Origin: Acidimicrobiales bacterium
GTDB taxonomy: Bacteria > Actinomycetota > Acidimicrobiia > Acidimicrobiales > Aldehydirespiratoraceae
Direction: 5' to 3'
Assembly: GCA_033344915.1 (NCBI GenBank)
Contig: JAWPML010000001.1
Span: 2,848,369-2,912,368 of the forward strand
Length of the DNA: 64,000 bases
The stretch's first letter is position 1; each line of letters begins with the position of its first letter. This document shows, piece by piece, positions 34,794 through 42,797 of the stretch. The position numbers and the translations under genes are program-made. The notes beneath the pieces were generated by a model. It worked only from the letters and a program-made list of their open reading frames with translations, was not told the origin of the DNA and did not search any database.

Positions 34794-35984
34794 GTGCCCG
34801 ACGAGAACACTGTGCCAGACGAGAACGAGATCCCCGAGGCCGGTGCGGCCGGCGACGACAGCATCCAAGCCGTCTACAGGATCCTGCGCGACACGATGCC
34901 CGTGATGGCGATCGAGCACGAGATGATGACCGGCACCACCGTCGCGCTCCAGGACGACGTCATGACCGTCCTGCAGAATCCCGACGTCTTCTCGTCGCTC
35001 GGCGCCGCGGAGATCGGTCAGATCCGTCCGCTGATCCCGCTCGAGATCGACCCCCCGGAACATTCGAAGTACCGCAAGCTGCTCGACCCCCTCTTCGCGC
35101 CCCGCCGGGTCGCGGAGCTCGAGGGTTCGACGCGGTCGCTGGTGAACACCCTCATCGACCGGGTGATCGACGCCGGTGAGGCCAACTTCCATCACGCGAT
35201 CGCCGAGCCGCTCCCGAGCCAGGTCTTCCTCACGATGTTCGGCCTCGATGTCGGACGCACGCCCGAGTTCATCGAGTTGAAGGACGGCATCATCCGCCCG
35301 CCGGTCGAGTCACCGGCCGAGGCGACCGCGTATCGCAACGAGACGGGGCGACGGATCTACGCCGTTCTCGCCGAGGCGATCGAGGAGAAGAAGCAGGCGC
35401 GCACCGACGACTTCATCTCACAGTTCCTCGACGCGGAGGTGGACGGCCATCGGCTCACCGAGGAGGACGTGCAGGACATCGGCTACCTCTTCTTCCTCGC
35501 CGGGCTCGACACCGTCACCGCCTCGCTCGACTGCATGCTCGCGTACCTCGCCCAGCACCCGAACCAGCGGCAGCGCCTCGTGGACCGTCCCGACGACATC
35601 CCGGCCGCGGTCGAGGAGCTCTTGCGGTGGGAGTCGCCGGTCGCCGGGGTTGTCCGCGTCGCGACGCAGGACACCGAGCTGTCCGGCTGCCCGATCAAGG
35701 CGGGCGAGACGGTGTCGGTCAACATCGGCTCAGCGAACACCGACGAGCGCTTCTGGGCCGACGCCGACTCGGTCGACTTCGACCGCGAGATCAACAAGCA
35801 CATCGCCTTCGGCGGCGGCGTGCACCGCTGTCTCGGGTCGCACCTCGCCCGCATGGAGCTGCGGGTGTGTCTCGAGGAATGGCACAAGCGGGTGCCCTCG
35901 TATGAACTCAAGCCGGGCACGGTGCCCGAGTACACGATGGGGTTGCGCAGCGTCGACAACCTCGAACTGATCTGGGAGACGTGA
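34794..35984 (+). CDS. Cytochrome P450
   Basis: 396 residues from a GTG. I-helix LAGLDTVTASLD, ExxR in EELLRWESP, heme loop FGGGVHRCLGSHLARME with Cys346. The gene begins with an 18-base near-duplication (GTGCCCGACGAGAAC then GTGCCAGACGAGAAC), so GTG at 34812 is an equally good start and the N-terminus reads VPDEN twice; TTG at 34788 is less likely. It is next to its ferredoxin and an aldehyde dehydrogenase, suggesting hydroxylation of a terminal carbon followed by oxidation to the acid. Confidence 0.94.
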   Translation: MPDENTVPDENEIPEAGAAGDDSIQAVYRILRDTMPVMAIEHEMMTGTTVALQDDVMTVLQNPDVFSSLGAAEIGQIRPLIPLEIDPPEHSKYRKLLDPLFAPRRVAELEGSTRSLVNTLIDRVIDAGEANFHHAIAEPLPSQVFLTMFGLDVGRTPEFIELKDGIIRPPVESPAEATAYRNETGRRIYAVLAEAIEEKKQARTDDFISQFLDAEVDGHRLTEEDVQDIGYLFFLAGLDTVTASLDCMLAYLAQHPNQRQRLVDRPDDIPAAVEELLRWESPVAGVVRVATQDTELSGCPIKAGETVSVNIGSANTDERFWADADSVDFDREINKHIAFGGGVHRCLGSHLARMELRVCLEEWHKRVPSYELKPGTVPEYTMGLRSVDNLELIWET

Positions 35985-37441
35985 TGGACCAGAAGCTGCT
36001 GATCGACGGCGAACTCGTCGATGCCGAGAACGGCGCGTTGTTCGACAACATCAACCCGGCGACGGAGGAAGTGATCGGCCAGGTCGCCGACGGCAGCAAG
36101 GCCGACATGGAGCGGGCCGTCGCCGCGGCTCGTCGCGCCTTCGACACCACCGACTGGTCGACGAACCACGCGTTCCGCAAGGCGTGCCTACTGCAGCTCC
36201 AGGAGGCGATCGAGAGCGAGCAGGAGGAGTTCCGCCAGGACCTCGTCGCCGAGGTCGGGTGCCCGCTCCTCATCACCTACGGCCCCCAACTCGACGCACC
36301 GCTGCGCGAAGCCCTGCGCTGGCCGGCCGAGATGATCGACACGTTCGAGTGGAAGCGCTCGATCGGCGGGGCGGACGCGATGGGCGTCGGCTACCAGACC
36401 GAGCGCGAGGTCTGGAAGGAGCCGATCGGTGTGGTGGGCGTGATCGTGCCGTGGAACTTCCCGATGGAGATCACCCTCAACAAGCTGGGTCCGGTCCTCG
36501 CGATGGGAAACACCTGCGTGATCAAGCCCGCGCCCGACACGTCCGCCACGTCCGCACGGCTCGGACGCCTGATCGCCGAGAAGACCGACATTCCCGCGGG
36601 CGTCGTCAACATCGTGTCGAGTGAGGACCACCTCACCGGCGAGGTGCTCACGACGTCGCCGGACGTCGACCTAGTCGCGTTCACCGGGTCGAGCGCGACC
36701 GGCAAGCGGATCATGGAGGCGGCGGCGGCCACGCTGAAGCCGGTGTTCCTCGAGCTCGGCGGCAAGTCCGCCAACATCTATCTCGACGACGTCGACCTCT
36801 CCCAGGCGCTCGCGAGCGCGGTCACCTCGTGCATGCACGGCGGCCAGGGCTGCGCCATCCCGACCCGACTGCTCGTGCCCCGCGATCGCTACGACGAGGC
36901 GGTCGCGGCGGCAACGGAGAGCTTCGCCAACTGGAACTACGGCGACCCGACCGATGCCAACAACCTGCAGGGCCCCCAGGTGTCGAAGAAGCAGCACGAC
37001 CGGGTGCTCGGCTACATCCAGAAGGGCATCGACGAGGGCGCCCGCGTCGCCATCGGTGGCGGTGTCCCGGCCCATCTCGAGAAGGGGTACTACGTCGAGC
37101 CGACGCTCTTCGTGGACGTCGACAACTCGATGACGATCGCCCAGGAGGAGATCTTCGGGCCCGTGATCTGTCTCATCGCCTATGACGACGAAGAGGACGC
37201 GATCCGGATCGCCAACGACTCGCCGTTCGGGCTGTCCGGCAACATCTTCAGCGCGGACCTCGAGCGGGCCAAGCGCGTCGCGGCGCGCATCCGCACCGGC
37301 ACGCTCGGCATCAACGGCGGCGTCTGGTACGGCGCGGACGCCCCGTTCGGCGGCTACAAGGGATCCGGCATCGGCCGCCAGTGCGGCATCGAGGGCCTCG
37401 AGATCTTCACCGAGACCAAAACCGTCGGCTGGCCCGCCTAG
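35984..37441 (+). CDS. Aldehyde dehydrogenase (NAD-dependent)
   Basis: 485 residues. VPWNFPMEITLNKLGP, VAFTGSSATGKRIM (cofactor site), the general base Glu257 in ELGGKSANIYL and the nucleophile Cys290 in GQGCAIPTRLL, then EEIFGPVI and the PFGGYKGSGIGRQCG end. The ATG overlaps the P450 stop (TGATG). It likely oxidises an aldehyde formed from P450 hydroxylation and alcohol oxidation to the acid for CoA activation. A tandem repeat and palindrome follow its stop. Confidence 0.93.
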   Translation: MDQKLLIDGELVDAENGALFDNINPATEEVIGQVADGSKADMERAVAAARRAFDTTDWSTNHAFRKACLLQLQEAIESEQEEFRQDLVAEVGCPLLITYGPQLDAPLREALRWPAEMIDTFEWKRSIGGADAMGVGYQTEREVWKEPIGVVGVIVPWNFPMEITLNKLGPVLAMGNTCVIKPAPDTSATSARLGRLIAEKTDIPAGVVNIVSSEDHLTGEVLTTSPDVDLVAFTGSSATGKRIMEAAAATLKPVFLELGGKSANIYLDDVDLSQALASAVTSCMHGGQGCAIPTRLLVPRDRYDEAVAAATESFANWNYGDPTDANNLQGPQVSKKQHDRVLGYIQKGIDEGARVAIGGGVPAHLEKGYYVEPTLFVDVDNSMTIAQEEIFGPVICLIAYDDEEDAIRIANDSPFGLSGNIFSADLERAKRVAARIRTGTLGINGGVWYGADAPFGGYKGSGIGRQCGIEGLEIFTETKTVGWPA

Positions 37442-37453
37442 CCGAGCAATCTG

Positions 37454-37543
37454 CCCAACACGAGGAACCTGCCCAACACGAGCAACCTGCCCAACACGAG
37501 GAACCTGCCCAACACGAGGAACCTGCCCAACACGAGGAATCTA
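37454..37543 (+). repeat. 18-base tandem array, five units
   Basis: Five contiguous copies of CCCAACACGAGGAACCTG with few substitutions (GAGCAAC in unit 2, GGAATCTA in unit 5), plus a partial copy before them. The array lies after the ALDH stop, in the 196-base ALDH/CaiB gap. The unit is a multiple of three and has no spacers, so it is not a CRISPR. Its last unit is also the start of the palindrome at 37534-37605. Confidence 0.92.
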
Positions 37544-37605
37544 TGGTCACGAAAGGGTCGCAAATCCCGGCGTTTTCGTGACCCTTTCATGACCAGAGAT
37601 TCCTC
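37534..37605. repeat. Imperfect inverted repeat with 26-base arms
   Basis: Arms 37534-37559 and 37580-37605 match at 24 of 26 bases (inner part GGTCACGAAAGGGTC), with a 20-base loop. A second GAGG/CCTCC-rich fold follows up to the CaiB Shine-Dalgarno. It may end the ALDH transcript or mark a mobile palindrome; it has no poly-T tail on the plus strand. Confidence 0.85.
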
Positions 37606-37637
37606 CCTCGGAGGGGGGTCTCGGAGGGAGACGTGCG

Positions 37638-38858
37638 ATGACGAAGCCACTCGAGGGGATTCGGGTCGTCGAACTGGCGAGCTGGATGTTCGTACCGTCG
37701 GCGGGGTCGGTCCTGGCGGACTGGGGTGCGGACGTGTTGAAGGTCGAGCCGCCGAACGGAGGTGACCCCCAGCGGGGGCTGATCACCAGCGGACTCGTTC
37801 CCGGTGGTCCCGGCGGGGTGAACTTCATGATCGAGCAGCCGAACCGCTCGAAGCGGAGCCTCGCCATCAACCTGACGAACGACGACGGGCGCGAGGTCTT
37901 CCTGAAGCTGATCGAGACCGCCGACGTGTTCCTGACGAACTATCTGCCCGACGTCCGCGAGAAGCTCGGCGTCGACACCGACGACATCCGGGCACGGAAC
38001 GCGAACATCATCATCGCCCGGGGTTCGGGGCAGGGTCCCCTGGGGCCGGACGCGCCGAAGGGCGGCTACGACGGCGCCTCGTTCTGGGCCCGCGGTGGCA
38101 TGGGGGCCGTCTTCCCGCCCGGCGAGGACGGCTGGCCGGCCAACCAGTCGTCGCCCGCGTTCGGCGACGTGATCGGCGGCCTGTCGGTGGCCGGCGCGAT
38201 CGCGGCGGCACTCGTGAAGCGCGAACGCACCGGCGAGGGAAGCGTCGTCGACGTCTCCCTGCTCGCCACGGCGATGTGGCAGATCTCGCCACTCGTCGTC
38301 GCGTCGAAGCTGTTCGGCATGAGTTCGCTGCCCCGGGGCGACCGCCGCATGTCGCCCAACCCGGGCGTCGGTGTGTACCGCACCAAGGACGACCGCTTCA
38401 TCAGCCTCATCCTGTTGCAGAGCGACAAGCACTGGGACGATTTCGCGGCCCGGCTCGAGCGTCCTGTCCTCGTGGACGACGAGCGGTTCAACCACTCCTC
38501 GGCGCGAGCCCAGAACGGCCCCGAGTGCATCGACATCCTCGACGAGGCCTTCGCCGAGCGGACGCTGGACGAGTGGAAGGAACGGCTCGAGACCTTCGAC
38601 GGTGTCTGGACTCCGTTCCAGACGCTCGACGAGCTGTACTCCGACCCCCAGGTGATCGCCAACGGATACCTCCCGTCGATGACCCACGGCTCGGGCGACG
38701 AGGTCCAGCTCGTCGCGAGCCCGGCCCAGTTCGACGAGCAACCGATCGAGGTGGAGCGGGCGCCGGAACTCGGCGAACACACCGAGTTGGTACTCAACGA
38801 ACTGGGCATCGATTGGGACGAGATCGGCGCGCTGAAGGAGTCAGGGGCCATCCTGTAA
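37638..38858 (+). CDS. CaiB/BaiF family (class III) CoA-transferase
   Basis: 406 residues. PLEGIRVVELASWMFVPSAGSVLADWGADVLKVEPP is the signature N-terminus (Rossmann start with PSAG in place of the usual PxAT/GP). LAINLTNDDGREVFLKL and the catalytic-type Asp region GYDGASFWARGGMG follow. The family moves CoA between acids or acts as a racemase. GGAGGG stands about nine bases upstream. It is followed by a double TetR four bases downstream, which may sense the CoA ester. Separated from the ALDH operon by repeats, it may have its own transcript. Confidence 0.9.
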   Translation: MTKPLEGIRVVELASWMFVPSAGSVLADWGADVLKVEPPNGGDPQRGLITSGLVPGGPGGVNFMIEQPNRSKRSLAINLTNDDGREVFLKLIETADVFLTNYLPDVREKLGVDTDDIRARNANIIIARGSGQGPLGPDAPKGGYDGASFWARGGMGAVFPPGEDGWPANQSSPAFGDVIGGLSVAGAIAAALVKRERTGEGSVVDVSLLATAMWQISPLVVASKLFGMSSLPRGDRRMSPNPGVGVYRTKDDRFISLILLQSDKHWDDFAARLERPVLVDDERFNHSSARAQNGPECIDILDEAFAERTLDEWKERLETFDGVWTPFQTLDELYSDPQVIANGYLPSMTHGSGDEVQLVASPAQFDEQPIEVERAPELGEHTELVLNELGIDWDEIGALKESGAIL

Positions 38859-38861
38859 CGG

Positions 38862-40106
38862 ATGGAGGAGATCAACTCGTCGCGACGGGCGCCCTTCGGC
38901 GCCAATCCTGTGGTCGGCGACGCGGGCCGGGCGACGCAGCAGCGCATCCTGACCGCAGCCGCCGAGGTGTTCGCGTCCGAGGGCTACGCCCGCACGAGTG
39001 TCGAAGCGATCACCGACAAGGCCGGCTGTAGTCGGCCGACCTTCTACCAGTACTTCTCGGGCAAGGAGGACCTTCATCGCCGTCTCGCCGCCCGTCTGGG
39101 CACCGAACTCGCCGCCCTCGTCGACGACCTCGGGCCCGTCGATGCGGGGCGGGAGGGTCGCGACGCACTCGTCGTCTGGCTGACCGGCCTCGCGGCCACG
39201 TACGACCGCTATCGCGCGGTGACCGACAGCTTCTCGGCCTCCGTTCGCACCGACGACCGCATGGTCCGCGGGGCCGCGACCCTCAGCGATCGCTATCGCT
39301 CGACACTGGCCGACGCGATCGTGGGGACGCCCGCGGCGGGGGTCGACGTGCCCGCGGTCGCGGCCGTGGTGAACTCGGTCGCGTTCGGCGCGTGCACGTT
39401 CCGTCAGCGGATGGGCGGCGTCTCCCCCGAGCGGCTGACCGACGCCCTCGCCGACGCCGTGCACCGCTCGTTCTTCGGCCCGCTCGAGGGCATCAACGTG
39501 GGCGCACGGAAGCGATCCCGCATCCCGAAGCGACCGCCGCCGCTCACCACGCAGACCCCGGAACTCCCACCCCGCCGGGGCCTCCAGACGCGGGCCCGAC
39601 TCCTGACGGCCGCCACCATCGCGTTCGCCACCCTCGGCTACGACGCCGTGCGCGTCGACGACATCGCCCGCGAAGCCGGCGTGTCGCACGGGAGCTTCTA
39701 CCGCTACTTCGCGGACAAGGAGGCGATCTACGCGGAGCACCTCCTTGCGGCCATCGCCGAGGTCGTCGACCTCGTGGACGAACTCCCGACCGCGCATCCC
39801 CACCAGTGGATGGACCGCTACTTCGAGATGTACAGCCGAGCCGGCGGGATCCTCTCCAATCTCCCGGAGGCCTACGCCGCCGGGGTACGCGGCGCGATCG
39901 AGGCCCGGGGCGCCGGTGCTGCGGCCCTGGCCCGGGCTCTCGGACGACGCTCCTTCGGCGACACGGACGCGGACATCTACATCGCGTTCGCGCTCCTCGA
40001 TGTCGTTCCGGCGACCGCGTTTCGTCGCGGCGCGGCCGCATCGGAGAGCACGCTCCACGCCGCCGCCCGCGTCCTCGATCGTGGCCTGTTCGGCCGGACC
40101 GGTTGA
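38862..40106 (+). CDS. Tandem TetR-family regulator (two complete TetR modules)
   Basis: 414 residues, twice the TetR size. First HTH (about 22-70): RILTAAAEVFASEGYARTSVEAITDKAGCSRPTFYQYFSGKEDL (in part EVFASEGYARTSVEAI and GCSRPTFYQYFSGKE). A linker of basic and Pro residues near 210-240 (GARKRSRIPKRPPP) joins a second HTH (about 243-292): ATLGYDAVRVDDIAREAG, VSHGSFYRYFADKEA. Each is followed by a ligand-binding helical core. Such fusions act as single-chain pseudo-dimers. It is placed four bases after CaiB. A candidate regulator of the TGAC...TGTTAGA motif, but only by proximity. Confidence 0.9.
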   Translation: MEEINSSRRAPFGANPVVGDAGRATQQRILTAAAEVFASEGYARTSVEAITDKAGCSRPTFYQYFSGKEDLHRRLAARLGTELAALVDDLGPVDAGREGRDALVVWLTGLAATYDRYRAVTDSFSASVRTDDRMVRGAATLSDRYRSTLADAIVGTPAAGVDVPAVAAVVNSVAFGACTFRQRMGGVSPERLTDALADAVHRSFFGPLEGINVGARKRSRIPKRPPPLTTQTPELPPRRGLQTRARLLTAATIAFATLGYDAVRVDDIAREAGVSHGSFYRYFADKEAIYAEHLLAAIAEVVDLVDELPTAHPHQWMDRYFEMYSRAGGILSNLPEAYAAGVRGAIEARGAGAAALARALGRRSFGDTDADIYIAFALLDVVPATAFRRGAAASESTLHAAARVLDRGLFGRTG

Positions 40107-40122
40107 TCCGCCGAGGCGGCGA

Positions 40123-40677
40123 TCAGGCGACCGAGGCGGCAACCGACACGGCGAGCGACTGCAGGCGCTTGCGGAATCGGGTGGTCGTCGGATCGTCGTA
40201 CTTGAAGCCGATCGGCGCGAGCAGCAACAGGTCGACGGCGGCGCCGGGGTCGTCGGCGCCGGCGGACGACAGATGCTTGTGGAGCGCCTTGCGGATGCGT
40301 CCGTTGACCGCGTCCGACACCGGTTTCGCGTACCCGGCCTTGGCCTCCACCAGGTCGCCGCCGTGTTCGGTGGCTCGCAACTGCTCGGTCAGGTCACCGG
40401 TCCAGCGCTGGAGGAACCCGTCCAACTGCGCCTCCAAGTCGCTCTCCGACTGCAGTGCGGCGATCGCTTTGTCCGCCGCGGACTCGAGGATCCGGCCGAG
40501 CATCGCCCGGAAGATGTCCTCCTTGTTGGCGAAGTGCTGATACAGCGCCGGCCGGGACATCTCGGCCGCTTCGGCGATGTCCGCCATGGACGTGCGAGCG
40601 AACCCGTAGGCGGCGAACTTCCCGAGCGCAGCGTCGAGGATCAGGTTGCGCTTCTCGTCGTCCTGTGGCCCGGCCAT
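40123..40677 (-). CDS. TetR/AcrR family transcriptional regulator
   Basis: 184 residues. HTH near 10-55: LILDAALGKFAAYGFARTSM, ADIAEAAEMSRPALYQHFANKED. The C-terminal ligand domain is short and helical. It diverges from an LLM oxidoreductase gene, with a TGACACT...AGTGTCA dyad in the 83-base gap, the usual arrangement for a self-regulating TetR controlling its neighbour. It ends 16 bases from the convergent double TetR. Confidence 0.92.
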   Translation of the reverse strand: MAGPQDDEKRNLILDAALGKFAAYGFARTSMADIAEAAEMSRPALYQHFANKEDIFRAMLGRILESAADKAIAALQSESDLEAQLDGFLQRWTGDLTEQLRATEHGGDLVEAKAGYAKPVSDAVNGRIRKALHKHLSSAGADDPGAAVDLLLLAPIGFKYDDPTTTRFRKRLQSLAVSVAASVA

Positions 40678-40714
40678 GACACCGAGTGTACCGATGTCGC
40701 CACGGTAGACAAGC

Positions 40715-40738
40715 TGACACTTTCTGCTTAGAGTGTCA
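40715..40738. promoter_or_regulatory. Probable TetR operator dyad
   Basis: TGACACT and its exact complement AGTGTCA, separated by ten bases (TTCTGCTTAG), in the gap between the divergent TetR (40677) and LLM (40761) genes. The half-site TGACA is shared with the window-wide 16-base motif, though spacing differs. Position fits repression of both genes. Confidence 0.65.
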
Positions 40739-40760
40739 CAACGTCAGCGAACGGAGCACC

Positions 40761-41723
40761 ATGACCCGCCTCGGCTACCAGATTCCGAACTTCGACTACC
40801 CGGGCGTCGCGCCGTCGGGCATCTTCGACACCGTCGTCGCCCAGGCGAAGGCCGCGGAGGCCTCCGGCTTCGACCGCGTCTTCGTGATGGATCACTTTTA
40901 CCAATTGCCCGGGATCGGCAATCCGGACGACACCATGTTCGAGTGCTACACGCTGCTCGCGGCGCTGGCCCAGCACACCGAACGGGTGCGGCTCTCGGCC
41001 CTCGTCACCGGCAACACCTACCGCAACCCGGCGGTGCTCGCGAAGACGATCACCGCGCTCGACCACGTCTCGCACGGCAGAGCCACGCTCGGGATCGGCT
41101 CGGGCTGGTTCGAGCTCGAACACGACTCGTTCGGCATCCCGTTCAACACCTTCTCCGAACGCTTCGAGAAGCTCGAGGAGGCGTTGAACATCATCCTTCC
41201 CATGCTGCGGGGCGAGCGGCCGTCACTCGACGGGAAGCACTACACGGTGAGCGACGCGATCAACGAGCCCCAGCCGCTGTCGAAGATTCCGGTCATGATC
41301 GGTGGCAGTGGTGAGAAGAAGACGCTGCGGATGGTCGCCCAGTACGCCGACGAGTCGAACCTCACGTGCTCGACCGAGGAGATCCCCCGCAAGCTCGAGG
41401 CGCTCGACGCCCATTGCGAACGTCTCGGGCGCGACCGGTCCGAGATCAAGGTCACCAAGCTCGTGATGATGGCGATCGGCGAGACGCACGACCAGTGCGT
41501 GGCCGACCTCAAGGCCTTCGCCGAGTTCAAGGGCTGGCCGGAGAGCGTCGTGGACATGATGCTCGGCATGCTCACCTACGGCGGCCCCGACGAGGTCGCC
41601 GAGCAGGTCCGCGAGATGATCGACGCGGGCATCGACGGCGTCACGGTGAACCTCGTGAGCAACGGCCACAACCCGGAGATGGTCGAGCTCGCGGGCCGCA
41701 CGCTCGACGCGGCGATCGGCTGA
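40761..41723 (+). CDS. LLM class oxidoreductase, probably F420-dependent
   Basis: 320 residues. RLGYQIPNFDYPG start, GFDRVFVMDHFYQLPGIG, RVRLSALVTGNTYRNPAVLAKTITALDHVSHGRATLGIGSGW (in part TALDHVSHGRATLGIGSGW), KIPVMIGGSGEKKTLRMVAQYAD. Typical of F420-dependent luciferase-like enzymes of actinobacteria. AACGGAGC precedes the ATG. It is likely controlled by the divergent TetR. Its stop TGA abuts the TCA of the convergent gene with no gap. Confidence 0.9.
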   Translation: MTRLGYQIPNFDYPGVAPSGIFDTVVAQAKAAEASGFDRVFVMDHFYQLPGIGNPDDTMFECYTLLAALAQHTERVRLSALVTGNTYRNPAVLAKTITALDHVSHGRATLGIGSGWFELEHDSFGIPFNTFSERFEKLEEALNIILPMLRGERPSLDGKHYTVSDAINEPQPLSKIPVMIGGSGEKKTLRMVAQYADESNLTCSTEEIPRKLEALDAHCERLGRDRSEIKVTKLVMMAIGETHDQCVADLKAFAEFKGWPESVVDMMLGMLTYGGPDEVAEQVREMIDAGIDGVTVNLVSNGHNPEMVELAGRTLDAAIG

Positions 41724-42797
41724 TCAGCCGGCGGCGAACCGCTCGATGGCGTCGACCGTGTCGAGGTCGTCCACCGCCTGCTCCGCCCGATCGACGAACG
41801 CCGCCGAGAACGCACGCCGGCCCGGGCTGTCGGTCGGCCTCGCGACGATCGACTGACACGAGGCGACCACCGTGTAGGCGGCCTGGAGCCGGTGCCAGAA
41901 CCACGCGTCGTCCGGATCGATCGGCGCGGCACCGAGCGCAGTCCGCGCGTCCAGGTACTCGTCGATGAGCGCCCGCTCCGTCGACCGTCGATCCGCCGGC
42001 GACAGCGTCATGGCGATCAGGTAGGACACGTCCCGCATCGGGGAGCCGATCGTCATCAACCCGAAGTCGTAGAACCCGAGCCGCGCCGGGTCGACCCGCT
42101 CGTCCACGAAGACGTTGCCGATGTGGGCGTCACCGTGCAGGACGGTCGCGGGCCCGAGCTCCCACGCGTCCTGGAGCAGGTCCCGGTCGGCGATGTAGCG
42201 CTCGGCCACGGCGACGAACGCCGCACCGAGCCGAGCGCCACTGTCGATGCCCTCGCGCAGGAGGCGCGCCCCGTAGTCGCTCGTCCGGCCGGACGGGGCC
42301 AGCCAGGCCGCGGATCGAGCCCGTGCGGACGGGTCCTCGAACCGCGCGTGGAGCTCGGCGAGGTCTCGCACCGCGTCGGCGAGCAGCGCCGGGTCGAGTC
42401 CACCGACGAGATCCGGAAGGCGGGTGCCGGCCTCGCCGAGGTGTTCGAGGACGAGCACGAACTCGCCCGACGCGTCGTCGACCTCGGCCACGAACGCGGC
42501 CGGCGCCTGCAGGCCGATGTCCGTCGCCATCTCGCGATAGAAGCGCACCTCGCGGGCGCCCATCGACGCCCAGTCCAGTCGCTGCCGTCGCTGCGGATCG
42601 AGCGGTGGCAGCTTGACGAACAGGCGGTTCGGGAGTCGGTCCGGGGCGTCGTGGCGGACGGCGATCGTGGCGTTGACGTTCGTTGCGTCCACGACCCGCT
42701 CGACCGCCACGTCGTCGACCGCGACGCCGGGGGCCGCCGCCTGGAGTGCCTCGGTCAGCCACGATGCCGAGATGTCGTCGGGGTGACGGGGAATCAC
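41724..42797 (-). CDS. APH/ChoK-like phosphotransferase
   Basis: 357 residues from a GTG that overlaps the ACAD stop. NRLFVKLPP supplies the ATP-binding Lys near 67; VLHGDAHIGNVFVDE holds the catalytic Asp and Asn of the Brenner loop, and GFYDFGLMTIGSPMRDVSY the metal-binding Asp. The family phosphorylates hydroxyl groups of small molecules. In actinobacterial and human (ACAD10/11) systems, APH-like kinases pair with acyl-CoA dehydrogenases to remove 4-hydroxy groups from hydroxyacyl-CoAs, and this gene is coupled to an ACAD. That role is an inference. A second APH-like gene sits at 50705. Confidence 0.85.
   Translation of the reverse strand: MIPRHPDDISASWLTEALQAAAPGVAVDDVAVERVVDATNVNATIAVRHDAPDRLPNRLFVKLPPLDPQRRQRLDWASMGAREVRFYREMATDIGLQAPAAFVAEVDDASGEFVLVLEHLGEAGTRLPDLVGGLDPALLADAVRDLAELHARFEDPSARARSAAWLAPSGRTSDYGARLLREGIDSGARLGAAFVAVAERYIADRDLLQDAWELGPATVLHGDAHIGNVFVDERVDPARLGFYDFGLMTIGSPMRDVSYLIAMTLSPADRRSTERALIDEYLDARTALGAAPIDPDDAWFWHRLQAAYTVVASCQSIVARPTDSPGRRAFSAAFVDRAEQAVDDLDTVDAIERFAAG

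Noticed and set aside
37454-37543. Tandem array considered as a CRISPR
   Set aside because: Units of 18 bases are directly adjacent with no spacers, and no cas genes are near.
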